Positions 25,512-34,615 of a DNA stretch of 64,000 nt are shown piece by piece. The translations under genes were made by a program, and so were the position numbers. Below the pieces are notes generated by a model. That model did not search any database and was not told the origin of the DNA. It saw only the letters and a program-made list of their open reading frames with translations. The stretch's first letter is position 1. Each line of letters starts with the position of its first letter. The stretch spans positions 13,553-77,552 of the forward strand of contig CAYPNM010000012.1 of the NCBI GenBank assembly GCA_964412105.1. Reading direction: 5' to 3'. The stretch comes from JAKAGZ01 sp964412105. GTDB taxonomy: Bacteria; Bacteroidota; Ignavibacteria; Ignavibacteriales; Ignavibacteriaceae.

Positions 25512-26930
25512 TCAGCTTTTAACCTTTTTATAAGAGGTCTTGTCTTTTGAATCCTGCAAAACTATTCCGAGTTTATTTAATTCATCCCGGATTTTATCAG
25601 ATAAAACATAGTTTTTATCTTTCTTTGCATCAATTCTAAGTTGAATAAGTAGGTTTATTAATTCTTTTTCCAGTGTTTCATCACTGGATGATTTATCTTC
25701 TTCAAAACTTAAAATACCAAATACACCCACAGCAGTTTTGAAAAGGAAGTTCTTCACTTTTCGATAAAATTCCGGTTTAATATTATGATTTTCAGCAATT
25801 ACACGATTTACTTCTTTTATAAAATCAAAAATAACCGCAATTCCCTGAGGTGTATTAAAATCATCATCCATTACCTGTATAAAGTCATCTTCGAACTTCT
25901 TAAAATCAAAGTTTGGTTCAATTCCATTATTGCTTTCATTCATTAATTCTTCGTTAATCTTATCACGCATATTATTAATTTTCTCAAGCCCCTTTTCAGA
26001 AGAAGCAAGAAGCTCATCGCTGAAATTCAGAGGTCCGCCGTAATGAGCTTGGGCAAAAAACATCCTTATAGCAAACGGTGTATATTTCTTCAAAATATCC
26101 CTGGCCGTAAAAAAGTTACCAAGAGACTTAGACATTTTCTCTTCATTAATATTTAAAAATCCGAAATGGATCCAATATTTCACAAAAGGCTTTTCATTAG
26201 CTCCTTCGCTCTGTGCAATCTCATTTTCGTGATGAGGGAAAATAAGATCATTACCGCCGGCATGAATATCGAATGTCTCTCCCAGGTGTTTGCAGCTCAT
26301 TGCAGAGCATTCTATATGCCAGCCGGGCCGACCTTTCCCCCACGGGCTCTCCCAGAAGGGCTCTCCCTCTTTAGCTTTTTTCCAGACTGCAAAATCAAGC
26401 GGATTTTTCTTCTCTTCATTAATCTCAATTCTTGCTCCGGATTCAAGCTCATCTATTTTCTTCCCGCTCAATTTTCCATAGCCATTAAATTTTGATACGT
26501 CATAAAACACATTTCCATTTACGTTATAAGCTATTCCTTTGTCTTCCAATTTTTTTATAAGATCAATAATTTCCTGCATATGCTGGGTTGCTTTCGGATA
26601 TACATCAGCTTTTTTTACTCCAAGTTTTTCAATGTCTTCCATAAAATAGTTGATGTATTTTTCAGCAACCTTATCGGAAGTTATTTTCTCTTCATTTGAT
26701 TTCTTTATGATCTTATCATCCACATCTGTAAGATTCATCACGTACTTTACATTGTATCCCCTGTATTCGAGATATTTTCTAATAATATCAGCCATCAGGA
26801 ATGAACGAGCGTTACCAATGTGAAAAAAATCGTAAACAGTGGGCCCGCACATATAGAAATTTACGTTAGGCGGATTTATAGGTATGAACTCTTCTTTTTG
26901 TTTTGTAAGGGTATTGTAAATTTTTAGCAT
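25512..26930 (-). CDS. cysS: Cysteinyl-tRNA synthetase
   Basis: Class I aminoacyl-tRNA synthetase charging tRNA-Cys; 472 residues. The HIGH motif appears as FFHIGNARSFLMADI, KMSKS as NEEKMSKSLGNFFTARDI. Zinc ligands: Cys in FYMCGPTVYD, Cys in WHIECSAMS, and HHENEIAQSEGAN. VMNLTDVDDKIIKKS is the conserved ATP-binding neighbourhood. No truncation. Downstream is a YgjP-like gene (3 nt gap) and upstream, after 96 nt, rluD on the same strand. Confidence 0.97.
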   Translation of the reverse strand: MLKIYNTLTKQKEEFIPINPPNVNFYMCGPTVYDFFHIGNARSFLMADIIRKYLEYRGYNVKYVMNLTDVDDKIIKKSNEEKITSDKVAEKYINYFMEDIEKLGVKKADVYPKATQHMQEIIDLIKKLEDKGIAYNVNGNVFYDVSKFNGYGKLSGKKIDELESGARIEINEEKKNPLDFAVWKKAKEGEPFWESPWGKGRPGWHIECSAMSCKHLGETFDIHAGGNDLIFPHHENEIAQSEGANEKPFVKYWIHFGFLNINEEKMSKSLGNFFTARDILKKYTPFAIRMFFAQAHYGGPLNFSDELLASSEKGLEKINNMRDKINEELMNESNNGIEPNFDFKKFEDDFIQVMDDDFNTPQGIAVIFDFIKEVNRVIAENHNIKPEFYRKVKNFLFKTAVGVFGILSFEEDKSSSDETLEKELINLLIQLRIDAKKDKNYVLSDKIRDELNKLGIVLQDSKDKTSYKKVKS

Positions 26931-27026
26931 AACATTATTAATTTATTGGAATCTTAATGTTTCAAGATAAACATTTTAGGAATCAAAATTAACGCTTTAT
27001 CAGAAGGATTAATCAAAATCATATTT

Positions 27027-28007
27027 TTACACGTTTAATTTTTCGATCAGCAATTTCATATCATCCGGCAATTCAGAATCAAATCTCATAAATTCTTTCT
27101 TATGAGGATGATAGAAACCAAGCGTCTTAGCATGAAGCGCCTGTCTCGGCATAATTTTCAGGAGATTACTCAGTCTGCTTTTCATTTTAGGCAGATTAGT
27201 TCCTGCCACCAACTGTGTACCACCGTAAGTTGTATCGCCAAAAATTGGATGACCAATTGAAGATAAATGGACTCTTATTTGATGAGTTCTACCGGTTTTT
27301 AGGTTAAGTTTAACCAGAGCTGTAAATTCAAAATTTTCTATTACTTCATATGAAGTAATCGCCTGCTTTCCTTCAGTTTCGCTTATTGTGAATTTTTTTC
27401 TATCTTTTTTACTTCTGGTAATGAAAGTCGATATTTCACCTTTTAATTTTTTAAAAGGCTTCCAGCAAATTGCGCTGTATTCTCTTTCGATAATGTGCTT
27501 TGAAAATTGCTCTGCCAGCTTTGCATGTGTCCATTCGTCTTTTGCAACAACCAGCAGGCCGCTTGTATCTTTATCTATTCTATGCACAATTCCCGGTCTG
27601 TCCCCTGCATTGTAATTGCTTAATTTTCTCGTGTGATGAAGTAGCGCGTTCACAAGTGTCCCGGTATAATTTGCATAAGCAGGATGAGCAACCATTCCGG
27701 CCGGTTTATTTACCACAATGATAAAATCATCCTCATAAACTATATCAAGGGGAATTTCCTCTGGCTCGGTAAATTCTGGACGCGGAGCAATTGGATGTGT
27801 AGCTTCAATAATATCGCCGGGTAAAACTAGGTAACTTGATTTTACAATTTTACCATTAACTATTACGTTTCCTGACTCAATTAACTTCTGAACTCTTGAA
27901 CGGGTAGCATTTTCCACGGAAGAGGCAAGAAATATATCTATTCGTTCTTTCTTTTTCCCATCAGGAATTTCAAAGCGATATTTCTTTTCCTGAATCAGCT
28001 TCACCAT
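27027..28007 (-). CDS. rluD: Ribosomal large-subunit pseudouridine synthase (RluD family)
   Basis: Pseudouridine synthase of the RluA/RluD family; 326 residues. N-terminal S4 RNA-binding domain (RIDIFLASSVENATRSRVQ, LIESGNVIVNG) then the catalytic domain with the active Asp in VHRIDKDTSGLLVVAKD, plus KTGRTHQIRVHLSSIGHPI. The start at 28007 overlaps the 3' end of lspA by 38 nt and is supported by an AGAGG site in that gene. RluD-type proteins usually sit next to lspA, as here, and modify 23S rRNA helix 69; the exact target is inferred. Confidence 0.92.
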   Translation of the reverse strand: MVKLIQEKKYRFEIPDGKKKERIDIFLASSVENATRSRVQKLIESGNVIVNGKIVKSSYLVLPGDIIEATHPIAPRPEFTEPEEIPLDIVYEDDFIIVVNKPAGMVAHPAYANYTGTLVNALLHHTRKLSNYNAGDRPGIVHRIDKDTSGLLVVAKDEWTHAKLAEQFSKHIIEREYSAICWKPFKKLKGEISTFITRSKKDRKKFTISETEGKQAITSYEVIENFEFTALVKLNLKTGRTHQIRVHLSSIGHPIFGDTTYGGTQLVAGTNLPKMKSRLSNLLKIMPRQALHAKTLGFYHPHKKEFMRFDSELPDDMKLLIEKLNV

Positions 28008-28638
28008 CTTTTGAATCCTCTTGTGAATTTTCCGGGATTGATGAATTTAAATTTACCATCTCCTCTAAATCACCAGAGGTTTTTTCTCTTGTTTCTTCTC
28101 TATGCTTCTGATTATAGAAGAATAAAAGTATTATAACCCCAATAGTAACGGAAGCATCAGCTATGTTGAATATAGGCCACCTGTCAAAAGTTCTGCCGAA
28201 TAATGAGAAATGGAAAAAATCAAAATCCAGAAAATCCACTACGTGGCCGTAAAAGAGAGGCGCATAGCCGTAAAAAATCCCATAAAACATTCTGTCAATC
28301 AGATTCCCAATAGCGCCACCCAATATAAACGCTAAGGAAAGTCTTAGAACTAGGCTTTGATTCCTAACCCGGTAAATGTAAGCTATAAGTCCTATGCTGG
28401 CTATGATTGAAAAAATTGATATCCACAGCTTAAAGTTAATACCGGGATTAAAGCCAAATGCCATTCCTGGGTTTTCTATAAAAGTGATCCTGAAAAAATT
28501 ACCCAATACATGGATTCTCTGTCCTTCATACATCCCCTCATAATTAATCTTTAATGATGGAAATGAAAAACCTTTTACGGCAAGTTTTGAGATTTGATCT
28601 ATTATTACAACGGAAAGTGATACAAATAAAACTCTCAA
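27970..28638 (-). CDS. lspA: Lipoprotein signal peptidase II, copy 1
   Basis: Membrane aspartyl protease that removes the signal peptide from prolipoproteins; 222 residues with four predicted membrane helices. Conserved motifs: VIIDQISKLAV, ITFIENPGMAFGF, GGAIGNLIDR, HVVDFLDFDFF and FNIADASVTIG, which include the catalytic aspartates. A 40-residue charged C-terminal tail extends past the last helix (HREETREKTSGDLEE) and is longer than usual. It sits 1 nt after a second lspA and overlaps rluD by 38 nt. All catalytic motifs are intact, so it should be active. Confidence 0.94.
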   Translation of the reverse strand: MRVLFVSLSVVIIDQISKLAVKGFSFPSLKINYEGMYEGQRIHVLGNFFRITFIENPGMAFGFNPGINFKLWISIFSIIASIGLIAYIYRVRNQSLVLRLSLAFILGGAIGNLIDRMFYGIFYGYAPLFYGHVVDFLDFDFFHFSLFGRTFDRWPIFNIADASVTIGVIILLFFYNQKHREETREKTSGDLEEMVNLNSSIPENSQEDSKDGEADSGKEISL

Positions 28639-28639
28639 T

Positions 28640-29233
28640 TTATTCCTTATTTTCTGCCAAATACTTCTCTAATGAGACATCCAAATCTTTGTCTTGGCTT
28701 CTCTCTTTGTTATACGCATAAAAAAGCAATATTACTCCAACTGTGACTGAAAAATCAGCGAAGTTAAAAACGTAATTGCCGACCATATGATGAAACAAGT
28801 AAATATTAAACATTCTTATATCGAAAAAATCTACTACCTTACCATAAAACATAGGAGCATAACCATAAATCAGTCCATAAAAAAGTCTATCAAAAAGATT
28901 ACCAAGTGCTCCTCCTAAAATTAGTGCAAGTGATATTCTTAAGTTCAGACCTTTCTTTCGATTCTTGAACAGGAAATAAACTAACAAAACACAGGCAACT
29001 AAAGTAAATATTGACACAAGTAGCTTAAATGTATCCCCAAAATCCAAACCAAAAGCAATTCCGGGATTTTCCACAAAGGTAATGTTGAAAAAATTACCTA
29101 TAACTGGAATCCTTTGTCCTGGAAATAATCCTCTAAAATTAAGACCTATCGAATGTATCTCTAATCCTTTAATCAGAAGTTTTGAAGTTTGATCTACTAT
29201 CAATACTAAACAAGAAATTATTAATACCTTCAC
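28640..29233 (-). CDS. lspA: Lipoprotein signal peptidase II, copy 2 (tandem paralogue)
   Basis: Second LspA of 197 residues directly upstream of the first. It keeps VLIVDQTSKLL, ITFVENPGIAFGL, GGALGNLFDR, KVVDFFDIRMF and FNFADFSVTVG, so both copies look catalytically competent. The two share the unusual insert FYGLIYGYAPMFYG versus FYGIFYGYAPLFYG, showing a duplication within this lineage rather than separate acquisitions. The two genes are 1 nt apart. Different substrate preference or dosage are possible reasons for keeping both. Confidence 0.93.
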   Translation of the reverse strand: MKVLIISCLVLIVDQTSKLLIKGLEIHSIGLNFRGLFPGQRIPVIGNFFNITFVENPGIAFGLDFGDTFKLLVSIFTLVACVLLVYFLFKNRKKGLNLRISLALILGGALGNLFDRLFYGLIYGYAPMFYGKVVDFFDIRMFNIYLFHHMVGNYVFNFADFSVTVGVILLFYAYNKERSQDKDLDVSLEKYLAENKE

Positions 29234-29304
29234 GGCTGTTCCTTAAGCTCTAAATAAATCAGGTTAATTTACAATACACGTAAATTTACTGCTCAATTAA
29301 AAAG

Positions 29305-29967
29305 TTATTTCTTTTCCTGTTTTTGCTTCATAGGCAGACAAAGCTGGCTGTGAGGTACTGCTTCTAACCTTGCTTTGGGAACTAATGGGCAGGTCTCGCA
29401 TAAATGCTGAGGCTTTTCTATACACTCAACACAGATACCATATGTACCGGCATCAATTCTTTTAAGTGCTTCCTCAAGATACCCAAGGAATTTATTTTCT
29501 CTTTGTGCATAAAGAAAAGTTTTCTCTCTTTCCATTGCATCTGTACCCTGCTCAGCCATATGCAATGAATAAGGAGAATTTTCGTTAATATATTCGCCCG
29601 TTGTAGGATCCATCATTTGATCTTTAAGGTTCTGCAATTGTTCAATTATTTCATTTTGTCTTTCAATAATAATTTTTCTAAAATGTTCAAGATCTTTTTT
29701 GCTGTAGCCCTTTATCTTTTCAAGCGCTTTTGCACGTGCAGCGGCCGTAGATTCAGCATCAAGAATTTCCATTTCTTTTTTCCGCCTTTTAGATCTCGCT
29801 ATAGTAGATTTAGTCCCGGTTTTAGATTTTTTGGTAGCCGCTTTGGTCTTGCTAACCGCAGATACTTTTGTTGTAGACTTTTTAACTGGTTTACCAGCTG
29901 TAGTTTTTTTCTTTTTCATATCCTTTGCTTTTTTATCTTTTGAAGCTGATTTTTTTACATTAGTCAT
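29305..29967 (-). CDS. DksA/TraR-like zinc-finger protein with a histone-H1-like tail
   Basis: A 220-residue protein. Residues 1 to about 65 are Lys/Ala/Thr/Ser-rich (KKSASKDKKAKDMKKKKT, KPVKKSTTKVSAVSKT), like bacterial histone-H1-type tails. Then a coiled-coil (DLEHFRKIIIERQNEIIEQL) and a DksA/TraR finger near the C-terminus: TYGICVECIEKPQHLCETC and ARLEAVPHSQLCLPMK. The finger is odd: an extra CxxC pair is inserted and the final pair reads CLPM, so the usual CxxC-17-CxxC is altered. DksA relatives bind RNA polymerase; the tail suggests nucleic-acid contact. It sits between ileS and lspA, where TraR-like genes often occur. Confidence 0.8.
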   Translation of the reverse strand: MTNVKKSASKDKKAKDMKKKKTTAGKPVKKSTTKVSAVSKTKAATKKSKTGTKSTIARSKRRKKEMEILDAESTAAARAKALEKIKGYSKKDLEHFRKIIIERQNEIIEQLQNLKDQMMDPTTGEYINENSPYSLHMAEQGTDAMEREKTFLYAQRENKFLGYLEEALKRIDAGTYGICVECIEKPQHLCETCPLVPKARLEAVPHSQLCLPMKQKQEKK

Positions 29968-29984
29968 TTTAAGGTCTCCTTTAT

Positions 29985-32900
29985 TTAGGATTTAGCCTTT
30001 TCAATCTGGATTGAGCATTGATACTCGCCAATATCCCAATCCTGTTTAATACTGCCGTTAAATGAATTAACACTCACTATATTTTCTGCAAGCGTTTCGT
30101 TTGAAATATATTTCTTAAATGAATTGACAGCAGAAATAATTTTATCGCTGCCATTAAACTTTATTTTAATTTTATCTGTTACCTCAAAACCAGCGTCTTT
30201 CCTCATGTTTTGAATTCTATTAATAAATTCCCTGGCTAATCCCTCAGCAATTAGATCCTCGTTAAGCTCTGTATCAAGAGCTACCGTGACACCTCCATTA
30301 TTTTCAACTACCCACCCGCTAATTTCAGAACTTATGATTTCTACATCTCCCTTGCCAATTGTAACCTGCTCATCAATAAGAGTCAATTTTATTTCGTTTC
30401 CTTTCTCAAGTTCTTCAATTTCTTTCTTATCCAGTTTTTTTATAGCATTTGCTACGTCGTTTACTTTCTTTCCAAATTTAGGTCCTATGCATTTAAAATT
30501 AGCTTTTGCCGATTTATTTACTATTTCTGAATCATCAGTAAGAACAACTAATTCTTTAATGTTTACTTCATCAAGAATCACATCCTGCATTTTCCTTAAT
30601 GCCTCTTGCCTGGATTTTTCAACTACAACCATAATTTTTAAAAGTGGCTGACGGACTTTCAGGTTTGATTTGGCCCGCATAGCACGTGTAAGATATACAA
30701 CCTGCTGTGCAATTTCCATTTTATCTTCAAGGGCTTTCTCTCTGTAACCTGAAGTCGGAAAATCAGATAAATGAACCGATTCAAATTTTTCTTTACCCGT
30801 AGCAGATGTTAAATTCTGATAAAGCTCTTCTGCAATAAAAGGTGAAAAAGGCGCGACTAATTTACTAATATTTATTAAACATTCGTACAATGTTTGGTAA
30901 GCCGATAATTTATTTTCATTCATTTCAGACTTCCAGAAACGCCTTCTGCATCTTCTTACATACCAATTAGATAGATGATCAATCGTGAAATCGGAAACGG
31001 CTCTTGCAGCCTTTGTTACATCATAATTATCCATATTTTCGCTGTATTCAGCTACAAGAGAATTTAGTTTCGATATAATCCAACGATCTATTTCCGGTCT
31101 TTTTTCATATGGAACTAAATCTTCAGAAAAATTAAACTTATCTATATTCGCATAAAGCGCGAGAAAAGAATACGTGTTGAGCAGTGTTCCAAAAAACTTC
31201 CTTTGAACTTCTCCTAGCCCTTCTTCATCAAAAAGTGTCGGACGCCAGGGTGGACTGTTTGTAACCAGGTACCATCTTGTTGCGTCTGCGCCGTACTTAT
31301 CAAAAAGAACAAAGGGATCAACAGTGTTGCCTTTTGACTTGGACATTTTTAGTCCCTGTTTATCTAGAATCAGTTCGTTGACAATTACATTCTTGTAGGC
31401 AACATTGTCAAAAAGCATTGTTGCAATGGCATGAAGAGTATAAAACCAGCCTCTTGTTTGATCTATTCCTTCACATATAAAATCCGCTGGAAAAAAGTTT
31501 TCCTCAAACGTTTCTTTGTTCTCAAAAGGGTAGTGATATTGCGCGAATGGCATTGAACCCGAATCAAACCAGACATCTATTAATTCAGGTGTCCTCTTAT
31601 AAATCTTTGAATCCTTCTCGAAATATATTTTATCAACAAACGGCTTGTGAAGATCTAGCTCGCCAAGATCAGCAACTGATATCCTTTTCCCATTCTCTTC
31701 TGTAAATCCTTTCTTTAATTCCTCAATACTTCCGACTGCAAACATATCACCATTATCACTTACCCAAATCGGAAGCGGTGTGGCCCAAAAACGATCTCTG
31801 GATAACGCCCAGTCCTTATTTTCTTCAAGCCAGTTTCCGAACCTCCCTTCCCCAACCTCTGGAGGCTGCCAGTTGATTGTTTTATTCAGTTCAACCATTT
31901 TCTCTGCTACTGAAGTTGTTCTGATAAACCAGGACTCTCTCGCATAGTAAATTACTGGAACATCTTCATGTCGCCAACTGAATGGATATGAGTGAACAAT
32001 GGTTTCCTTCTTAAATAGTTTCCCTTCTGCTTTTAGCTTCTGTATAATTCCTGGATCAGCATCCTTCACAAATTGTCCTTTGAAGTCAGTAACCTCGTCA
32101 GTAAAAATTCCTCCACGGGTTACAGGTTGAAGCATCGGCAGATTATATTTTTTAGAAATCTCATAATCATCCTGACCAAAGGCCGGTGCAATATGAACAA
32201 TACCTGAACCATCTTCTGTACTTACAAAATTACCGCAAACAACATAGAAAGCTTTTTTATCAACATTTAAATAATTAAACAGTTGTTCATATTCTGTATG
32301 TTCTAGCTCTGCTCCCTTAATTTCCTCCAGTATTTGGTATTCTCCTTCTATGAGGGAAAGTCTTTCTTTTGCTAGGATTATTTTTTTATCATTAAATTTT
32401 ATTTTTACATAATCAATTTCAGATCCAACAGCTAAACCAACATTTGAAATAAGTGTCCAGGGGGTTGTTGTCCATACAAGAAAATAGGAATCAGAATTTT
32501 TTATTTTGAAATAGACATATACTGACGGATCCTTTGTCTCACGGTAACCAAGAGCCAGTTCATGCGATGATAAGACAGTTTCTGATTTAGGATCTTGGGG
32601 AACGATTTTGTAATCCTTATAAATAAGACCTTTGTCAAATAATGTCTTTAATGCCCACCAGACGGATTCTATATAATTATTATTAAGCGTGATGTAGGGA
32701 TCACTTAGATCTATCCAGTAACCCATTCTGTTAGTCATTTTTTCCCAAAGATCAAGATAGGTAAAGACAGATTCACGACATGCCTGATTATATTTTTCAA
32801 CACCGTAATCTATTACTTCACTTTTGTGTTTTATACCAAGTTTTTTCTCAACCTCAATTTCAACCGGAAGTCCGTGGGTATCCCAGCCTGCCTTCCTTTC

Positions 32901-33137
32901 TACTCTGTATCCCTTTAATGTTTTATAGCGGCAAATCAAATCCTTTAATGTCCGTGACATTACGTGATGAATGCCTGGTTTACCGTTTGCTGTGGGCGGA
33001 CCTTCATAAAAGGTAAATGACTTACTTTTATCTCTGGCAGAAATACTCTTTTCAAATATTTTGTTATCCTGCCAGAACTTTAAAATTCGTTCTTCTATTT
33101 CGGGATAATTGATTTTATCTAATATCTGTTTGAACAT
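29985..33137 (-). CDS. ileS: Isoleucyl-tRNA synthetase, eukaryote-like type
   Basis: Class I synthetase charging tRNA-Ile, 1050 residues. The ATP motif reads GPPTANGKPGIHHVMSRTLK and is followed by KTLKGYRVERKAGWDTHGLP, a form seen in the IleS2 (eukaryote-like) branch rather than common bacterial IleS1. KMSKS: DKQGLKMSKSKGNTVDPF. Editing domain: VWTTTPWTLISNVGLAVG. C-terminal anticodon-binding region present. IleS2 enzymes are generally less sensitive to mupirocin; that property is inferred here. It is 17 nt upstream of the DksA/TraR-like gene and 39 nt downstream of a membrane/coil protein gene. Confidence 0.96.
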   Translation of the reverse strand: MFKQILDKINYPEIEERILKFWQDNKIFEKSISARDKSKSFTFYEGPPTANGKPGIHHVMSRTLKDLICRYKTLKGYRVERKAGWDTHGLPVEIEVEKKLGIKHKSEVIDYGVEKYNQACRESVFTYLDLWEKMTNRMGYWIDLSDPYITLNNNYIESVWWALKTLFDKGLIYKDYKIVPQDPKSETVLSSHELALGYRETKDPSVYVYFKIKNSDSYFLVWTTTPWTLISNVGLAVGSEIDYVKIKFNDKKIILAKERLSLIEGEYQILEEIKGAELEHTEYEQLFNYLNVDKKAFYVVCGNFVSTEDGSGIVHIAPAFGQDDYEISKKYNLPMLQPVTRGGIFTDEVTDFKGQFVKDADPGIIQKLKAEGKLFKKETIVHSYPFSWRHEDVPVIYYARESWFIRTTSVAEKMVELNKTINWQPPEVGEGRFGNWLEENKDWALSRDRFWATPLPIWVSDNGDMFAVGSIEELKKGFTEENGKRISVADLGELDLHKPFVDKIYFEKDSKIYKRTPELIDVWFDSGSMPFAQYHYPFENKETFEENFFPADFICEGIDQTRGWFYTLHAIATMLFDNVAYKNVIVNELILDKQGLKMSKSKGNTVDPFVLFDKYGADATRWYLVTNSPPWRPTLFDEEGLGEVQRKFFGTLLNTYSFLALYANIDKFNFSEDLVPYEKRPEIDRWIISKLNSLVAEYSENMDNYDVTKAARAVSDFTIDHLSNWYVRRCRRRFWKSEMNENKLSAYQTLYECLINISKLVAPFSPFIAEELYQNLTSATGKEKFESVHLSDFPTSGYREKALEDKMEIAQQVVYLTRAMRAKSNLKVRQPLLKIMVVVEKSRQEALRKMQDVILDEVNIKELVVLTDDSEIVNKSAKANFKCIGPKFGKKVNDVANAIKKLDKKEIEELEKGNEIKLTLIDEQVTIGKGDVEIISSEISGWVVENNGGVTVALDTELNEDLIAEGLAREFINRIQNMRKDAGFEVTDKIKIKFNGSDKIISAVNSFKKYISNETLAENIVSVNSFNGSIKQDWDIGEYQCSIQIEKAKS

Positions 33138-33176
33138 CTTGGAGTTTATATAATTAAGAATATTTAAGAGGAGTTT

Positions 33177-33788
33177 TTACAATTCTTCGTATTTCTTAAT
33201 AAGTTCTTTTTCAGTTTCTATAAATTCTTTAAGCTCGTTTTCAACTCTCTCTTTTTTTAGTATTATATTTTTTGCAACGGCTTCAGCATCACTTATAACT
33301 TTCTGTGCTTTAATTTTAGCTGCTCTGATTTCAAGTTCGGCTTCCTTTCGGGAATCGACAATCGATTCTTCATACATTTCCAATTTCTGTTTTATAATGG
33401 CATAATCTTTTTCAATATGCAGTATTTCACCAATGGCCATTCCAAAAAATCCCATTGCTCCAAGGGTAATATTTCTCAAAGTATAAAGTATCAGATTCTC
33501 AGTCATCATATCACCGCTTGTAAAATATTCTTTAAAAAAAGTTACTACAACCACACTTATGAGAGTTGCGGCAACAACAGTTGCGAAAACAACTTTTCCT
33601 CCCTGAATCCAGTTAAGAGTCCTGTCGATAAACCATCCGCAGGCAAAACATAAAAGCGAAAGTATAAACCAGACTGAAAAGTTATTATCACCGAATTTAA
33701 AAATATTCGTATTTAAAAAGTTCGATGAAAACATTAACACACCAAGTAAAACTGGTGTAAAAAATTTATAAGATTTTTTTAATTCCAT
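33177..33788 (-). CDS. Membrane protein with C-terminal coiled coil, unknown function
   Basis: I do not recognise a family. The 203 residues comprise about four hydrophobic segments in the first 125 residues (FFTPVLLGVLMFSSNFL, FSVWFILSLLCFACGWFI, VVFATVVAATLISVVVVTFF, ITLGAMGFFGMAIGEIL) and a charged coiled coil after that (KQKLEMYEESIVDSRKEAEL, AKIKAQKVISDAEAVAKNII). The coil's Ala/Lys/Glu pattern recalls ATP-synthase b-type stalks and the DivIVA coil encoded two genes upstream. Position between ileS and purine nucleoside phosphorylase, 2 nt from the latter, in a division-type cluster suggests a membrane-anchored partner in cell division or envelope growth; this is inference. Confidence 0.7.
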   Translation of the reverse strand: MELKKSYKFFTPVLLGVLMFSSNFLNTNIFKFGDNNFSVWFILSLLCFACGWFIDRTLNWIQGGKVVFATVVAATLISVVVVTFFKEYFTSGDMMTENLILYTLRNITLGAMGFFGMAIGEILHIEKDYAIIKQKLEMYEESIVDSRKEAELEIRAAKIKAQKVISDAEAVAKNIILKKERVENELKEFIETEKELIKKYEEL

Positions 33789-33790
33789 TT

Positions 33791-34612
33791 TTATAGCCTC
33801 TTAATTACCTCTTTCATTATTAAGGTCATCTTTGGCTCAGCAGCCACTGCAGCCGCAATTATTTCTTCAACATTGACCGGCTTTAACGAGTCGGGAAAAC
33901 ATTCATCTGTAACGATACTAATTCCCAAAACTTTCATTCCCATATGGTTAGCAACAATATTTTCAGGAATTGTCGACATACCAACCACATCAGCTCCCGT
34001 TGCTCTCAAAAATCTGTATTCTGCTTTAGTCTCAAGATTTGGCCCGGAAACCGCTATGTAAACACCTTTCTGAATTTTAATCTTATTTTCAATTGCTGAT
34101 TCTTCAGCCATTTTTATTAACTCATGATTATAAGGCTCACTCATATCCGGAAATCTTGGCCCAAGCTCATCCTCATTTTTCCCAATCAGAGGATTGTCTC
34201 CAATAAAATTAATATGATCAACCATAAGCATTACATCCCCTCTTCTGTAAAGAGGATTCATTCCACCGCAGGCATTTGATACAAGTAATGTCTTAACACC
34301 TAAATATTTCATTACTCTTACAGGATAGGTAATCTGCTGCATTGTATAGCCTTCATAGTAATGAAACCTGCCCTGCATAGCAACAACTTTTTTCTCACCA
34401 ATTCTTCCAAATATCAATTTACCGTGATGCGATTCAACAGTTGAAAGCGGAAAATGTGGAAGATCAGCATAATCAAATTCGTGTTCAATTTTTATATCTT
34501 TAACTAATCCCCCCAAACCTGTTCCAAGGATTATCCCAATTGGAAACTCTTCCTTTGCTTTGGATCTGATAACTTCAAGAGTTTCTTTTATTTTCGCAAT
34601 AAGATTATTCAT
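33791..34612 (-). CDS. punA: Purine nucleoside phosphorylase, type I (trimeric)
   Basis: Cleaves guanosine/inosine with phosphate to free base and ribose-1-phosphate; 273 residues. Motifs: IGIILGTGLGGLVKDI, VESHHGKLIFGRI, MQGRFHYYEGYTMQQITYPV, VSNACGGMNP, AVSGPNLETKAEYRFLRATG and GMSTIPENIVANHMG followed by SIVTDECFPDS. The segment sizes match trimeric PNP rather than the hexameric DeoD type. It lies 3 nt after divIVA, unusual company in a division-type cluster; salvage and division need not be functionally linked. Confidence 0.92.
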   Translation of the reverse strand: MNNLIAKIKETLEVIRSKAKEEFPIGIILGTGLGGLVKDIKIEHEFDYADLPHFPLSTVESHHGKLIFGRIGEKKVVAMQGRFHYYEGYTMQQITYPVRVMKYLGVKTLLVSNACGGMNPLYRRGDVMLMVDHINFIGDNPLIGKNEDELGPRFPDMSEPYNHELIKMAEESAIENKIKIQKGVYIAVSGPNLETKAEYRFLRATGADVVGMSTIPENIVANHMGMKVLGISIVTDECFPDSLKPVNVEEIIAAAVAAEPKMTLIMKEVIKRL

Positions 34613-34615
34613 TTA

